Part shown: in pieces, positions 61,298 through 64,000 of the stretch
Layout of the letters: the number at the start of each line of letters is the position of its first letter
Numbering within the stretch: position 1 is the first letter of the stretch
NCBI GenBank assembly: GCA_015698045.1
Contig: BLAL01000058.1
Span: 1,366,501 to 1,430,500 of the forward strand
Direction: 5' to 3'
Origin: Rhizophagus clarus
Lineage: Eukaryota; Glomeromycota; Glomeromycetes; Glomerales; Glomeraceae
DNA length: 64,000 bases
The notes under the pieces: generated by a model
Databases searched by the model: none
What the model was told of the DNA's origin: nothing
The model's input: only the letters and a program-made list of their open reading frames with translations
Program-made: the position numbers and the translations under genes

Positions 61298-63085
61298 AAT
61301 TTTACAATAATAATGCGTCATCTAGCATACTATTTTTTATCAGATCTATGAAAATATAACTCACAATTAATTCGTCACAATGGTTATCCTTATCTATGAT
61401 TTAAATAAAATTTGAACAACAATTTAGTATTCATAAAGATTAATTAATTTATACTGTTAGTCAGTCCTGGAAAAAAATATGTAAATTACAATAATACTTA
61501 TACAATGTTGCATGTAATGTATCATCTGTTATACATGATGTATCCATTTTTATTAGATATATTGCATTTTATATACATAAAATTTCATTTGTTAGTCTGT
61601 TCTAAAAAAAATGTGTAAATAATACTATTATTTGTGCAATGTCTATTTATTCTTACATTCAGTTTATCATTTTTTGCAATACTGGGTTGGATTGACAAAA
61701 GCTGAGCTATTTTATTTAATTTTTGCGCATTATGTGTCTGATCAAGTCATATCATTTTTTAATATTTAAAAATTCCTAAATTCTTTTACTTCTGTACTTA
61801 TTCTTGAAAGATTAAAAATCTTAAAAATAAATCAGCAAATTATTCTTTTTTTTTTATAAATAACTAACTTAATCATGAGTGCAACAACTAAAAACTATAT
61901 TGGATATGAGGGTAAGAAAATATCATAGTAAGAAAATATCATAATAGCATCTAACAAGAACTCATCATTAATTAACTAACCATTTGGCTTTTATTTAGCT
62001 CTTATTTCTTATTTAAGTGAGCGAAGAAATTGGTCTTACAGTGGATTTTTAGATTATAGCTGAAATACAATTGTTGATTCTCTAATTGCTAGTGATTCTT
62101 CATTAACATTGGCTAAATGGCAAAGCATTGATGTTGCCTGGTATAATCGTTTTTTGGATAATGCCAAAGAACTATTAGAACCAAATACTTTTATTACAGT
62201 AAGAAAAAAGGTGTGTATTTTTTTATTTTGCAAAGTTTAGGGTAACTCCTAATACTCACCGTGGTCACTTAGTGAGAATTACTGGATTCGTTCACCTGGT
62301 AACCACCCCAGGCTTTCAGTTCAGGCGCCTTAACTTTGTTGTTGGTTAAAGTCTGCTAATTCTGGAGGAGGAATTGGCTATGTATCTTCTTTGCCACTAA
62401 ATAAAAATTTGGCACACTATTAATATATTCTTTCTCTTAACAGATAATTGCAGGACATTTACAACGTAAAAAAGAATTGCAAATATTTTAGCAAAAAGTT
62501 ATTAAAGAATGTGAGGAAAAAAATCAAAAGCGTAAAGAAAATCAAGAAACTATTAAAGAATATGAAAATAAAAAAAATCTAGAAATTATTAAAAGACATA
62601 AAAACAAAGAAAAAAAAGGAAAAGGAAAATCAAGTTGAAGAATATGAAAAAGAAAATTTAATGCCTGTTGTTACATCTTTTCCAAAAAAAACTTCTAAAG
62701 ATCAGTCTGCTATGATTACTATTGTTACATCTCTTTCAAAAGAAATAATAGAACAAAATTTAACTATTGCATCCTTACCAAAAAAAACAGTTAAGACTTC
62801 TGTTGAAAATTTTTCCAACACTTTACAATCAAATAAGCTTATTAACTTCTGTTATGATATTTTTCATAAACTTGAAAATAATCCTTATGCTTATTTATTT
62901 TATAAATATAATGAAAAAGATATTATAGACAAAGCCATAAAACATCCAATGGATTTATTCACTGTAAATTCAAAATTAGAGAATGATCAATATACAAATT
63001 TGGAAGAATTTGAAAATAACATTCGTTTAATATTTCGTAATTGTTACACATATAATGATGCTAAAAGTGAAGTATATTGTTCAGC
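61298..63085. repeat. Right arm of the 1.79-kb inverted duplication
   Basis: Reverse complement of 1320-3108 with scattered substitutions, a 16-bp local duplication near 61920 and a few small indels. It starts at AATTTTACAATAATAATGCG and stops abruptly after TATTGTTCAGC inside the bromodomain coding sequence. Confidence 0.85.
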
Positions 63086-63092
63086 CCAGTAA
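61875..63092 (+). pseudogene. Truncated inverted copy of the bromodomain gene
   Basis: The start codon, the first splice sites and most of the bromodomain are recognisable. Exon 2 has a TGA where the left copy has CAA (after FLDYS). Exon 3 has TAG where the left copy has TGG (after LQIF), and a shift occurs near 62620. The 143-codon frame at 62661-63092 still encodes the bromodomain up to SEVYCS. There the homology ends and two foreign codons precede a stop, so the last bromodomain helix and the whole nuclease domain are missing. Confidence 0.85.
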
Positions 63093-63430
63093 AAAGTCAT
63101 TGTTTAAAAATCGTGCAGTTCTTGTTTTATTTTTATAATAATTGTCTAGCTTTTGTTTATTATTTGTATAATTTAATAAAATCCCATTTTTTCGTAAAAT
63201 TTAATTGTATGATTATCATAGGCTTTTCATAATATTATTAATATTCTGACATTTAATAAACAAAAATTGTACAATTTTTTGTCTAGAATTTATATATTAG
63301 ATTTATAGTGTAGATTTTTTATAAAGTTATTGAAGTTCCTATGTTTATTACACAGAAATTGTACAATTATTTTATATGGATTTTTAAAATTTGTTTGAAA
63401 TTTGTACTATTTATTTAATTTGTACAATTA
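63086..63430. repeat. A+T-rich stretch with repeated TTGTACAA-type palindromes
   Basis: AATTGTACAATT or near variants occur at about 63267, 63356 and 63418. The stretch begins exactly where the inverted duplication is cut off (CCCAGTAAAAAGTCATTG) and precedes the 3' end of the gene at 63431. It may be the terminal region of a transposon that carries that gene. Confidence 0.4.
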
Positions 63431-63940
63431 CTAATCACTTTCACTATTTGAATCTATATAACTATCATCAGGATCATCAACTTCTTTGTCAATAATAAAA
63501 AAACTATTTCCACATTTTAAGAAACCTATACATCGATCAATTACTCTCACATCAATAAATTGCTCAACTCCAAATTCTCGAAAATATTTAAGTCCATATT
63601 CATCTTCAATGACATTTTGAGTCCATTGTACAAATGCCATTAAGTGTGTATTGTCATTGAACTTGTGAACAAAGTAATATTTTACACGGCCATAAAATTC
63701 TTGGATTTCAAATTGAGGGGCACGATTTTTAAATGCTGCCCACTTATCTACTTTCATCCGCGCCTAAAAAGTTTATTCAATTAGACTTTGTTAGAAAAAA
63801 AAATTATAATATAAATAACTTACTGCAATTCCATAATTCATCCTTCCAAAATCTTTATTTTCACTTTTCCACATAGAACCAATATAGTGACCATTCCGAG
63901 TTCGCAATCGAGCATATTTTTTTCCATTTTCTGGGAATTC
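63431..63940 (-). CDS. 3' exons of a probable transposon-associated protein (partial)
   Basis: Two exons are visible: 63940-63824 and 63763-63431, joined in phase 0 at GT-AG. An acceptor (TTGTACAG) before 63940 implies further exons beyond the window. The product includes KKYARLRTRNGHYIGSMW, MKVDKWAAFKNRAPQFEIQE and FYGRVKYYFVHKF, followed by VIDRCIGFLKCGNSFFIIDK and an acidic end (DDPDDSYIDSNSESD). The strand pattern of the middle part recalls a small beta-barrel reader module of the BAH type. From memory, similar segments occur in transposon proteins of Rhizophagus. The start and the catalytic part, if any, lie outside the window. Confidence 0.5.
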
Positions 63941-64000
63941 CTGTACAAGTCATAAATTTAAATTAGTTAAAACCACAAAAAATATTTGTTTATTCATTAA

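Overview
The window is strongly A+T-rich eukaryotic DNA with intron-bearing genes. It most resembles an arbuscular mycorrhizal fungus of the Rhizophagus type (Glomeromycotina). This rests on the Tyr-kinase-like/zinc-ribbon kinases, an F-box relic of the family greatly expanded in those fungi, a DDE transposase family I associate with Rhizophagus, and the density of transposons. No rRNA, tRNA or CRISPR array was recognised. All gene models are by eye from reading frames and GT-AG junctions.

Layout. 0.36-2.5 kb (-): a four-exon gene joining a bromodomain to a PD-(D/E)XK nuclease domain. Its 5' half and upstream flank (1,320-3,108) recur as an inverted, decayed copy at 61,298-63,085, close to the other end of the window. 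3.7-4.7 kb (-): an unidentified basic protein gene with one frameshift. 5,756-11,828: a decayed 6-kb DNA transposon with terminal inverted repeats, arrays of palindromic subterminal repeats and a broken transposase gene. 11.8-22.3 kb: an old LINE-type retroelement split in its RNase H region by a young, structurally complete Ty3/Gypsy LTR retrotransposon (12,638-21,244) with matching 445-bp LTRs, gag-pol, a separate integrase frame, an overlapping third ORF and an antisense ORF. 22.9-27.4 kb: relics of an unknown protein, an F-box/LRR gene and an O-acetylhomoserine sulfhydrylase.

30.6-33.3 kb (-): a zinc-rich protein kinase gene with short duplicated-looking 3' exons and one homopolymer frameshift. 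36.0-43.0 kb (+): three related copies (one intact, two broken) of a Ser/Asn-rich protein with His and Cys motifs resembling the permuted papain-fold (PPPDE/LRAT/NlpC-P60-like) hydrolases. They are separated by small non-autonomous transposons. 44.2-44.9 kb: a foldback element, a TATA-carrying minisatellite and a small ORF. 45-49 kb and 51.6-54.2 kb: very A+T-rich DNA with long homopolymer tracts. 49.1-51.6 kb (+): a three-exon kinase-like gene whose catalytic HRD is replaced by HGN, so probably a pseudokinase. 54.2-56.1 kb (-): a seven-exon O-acetylhomoserine (thiol)-lyase (MET17-like), the clearest housekeeping gene. 59-60.1 kb (-): a relic of a Uma2-like nuclease-domain protein. 63.4 kb to the right edge (-): the 3' end of a gene I associate with transposons.

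Two genes look intact and expressed (the MET17-like gene and the pseudokinase); the bromodomain-nuclease fusion and the middle hydrolase-like copy are also open. Most of the rest is transposon or relic. The observations I consider most novel are the bromodomain-nuclease fusion with its distant inverted copy, the antisense coiled-coil ORF inside the young Ty3 element, the candidate myristoylated papain-fold family, and the HGN pseudokinase.
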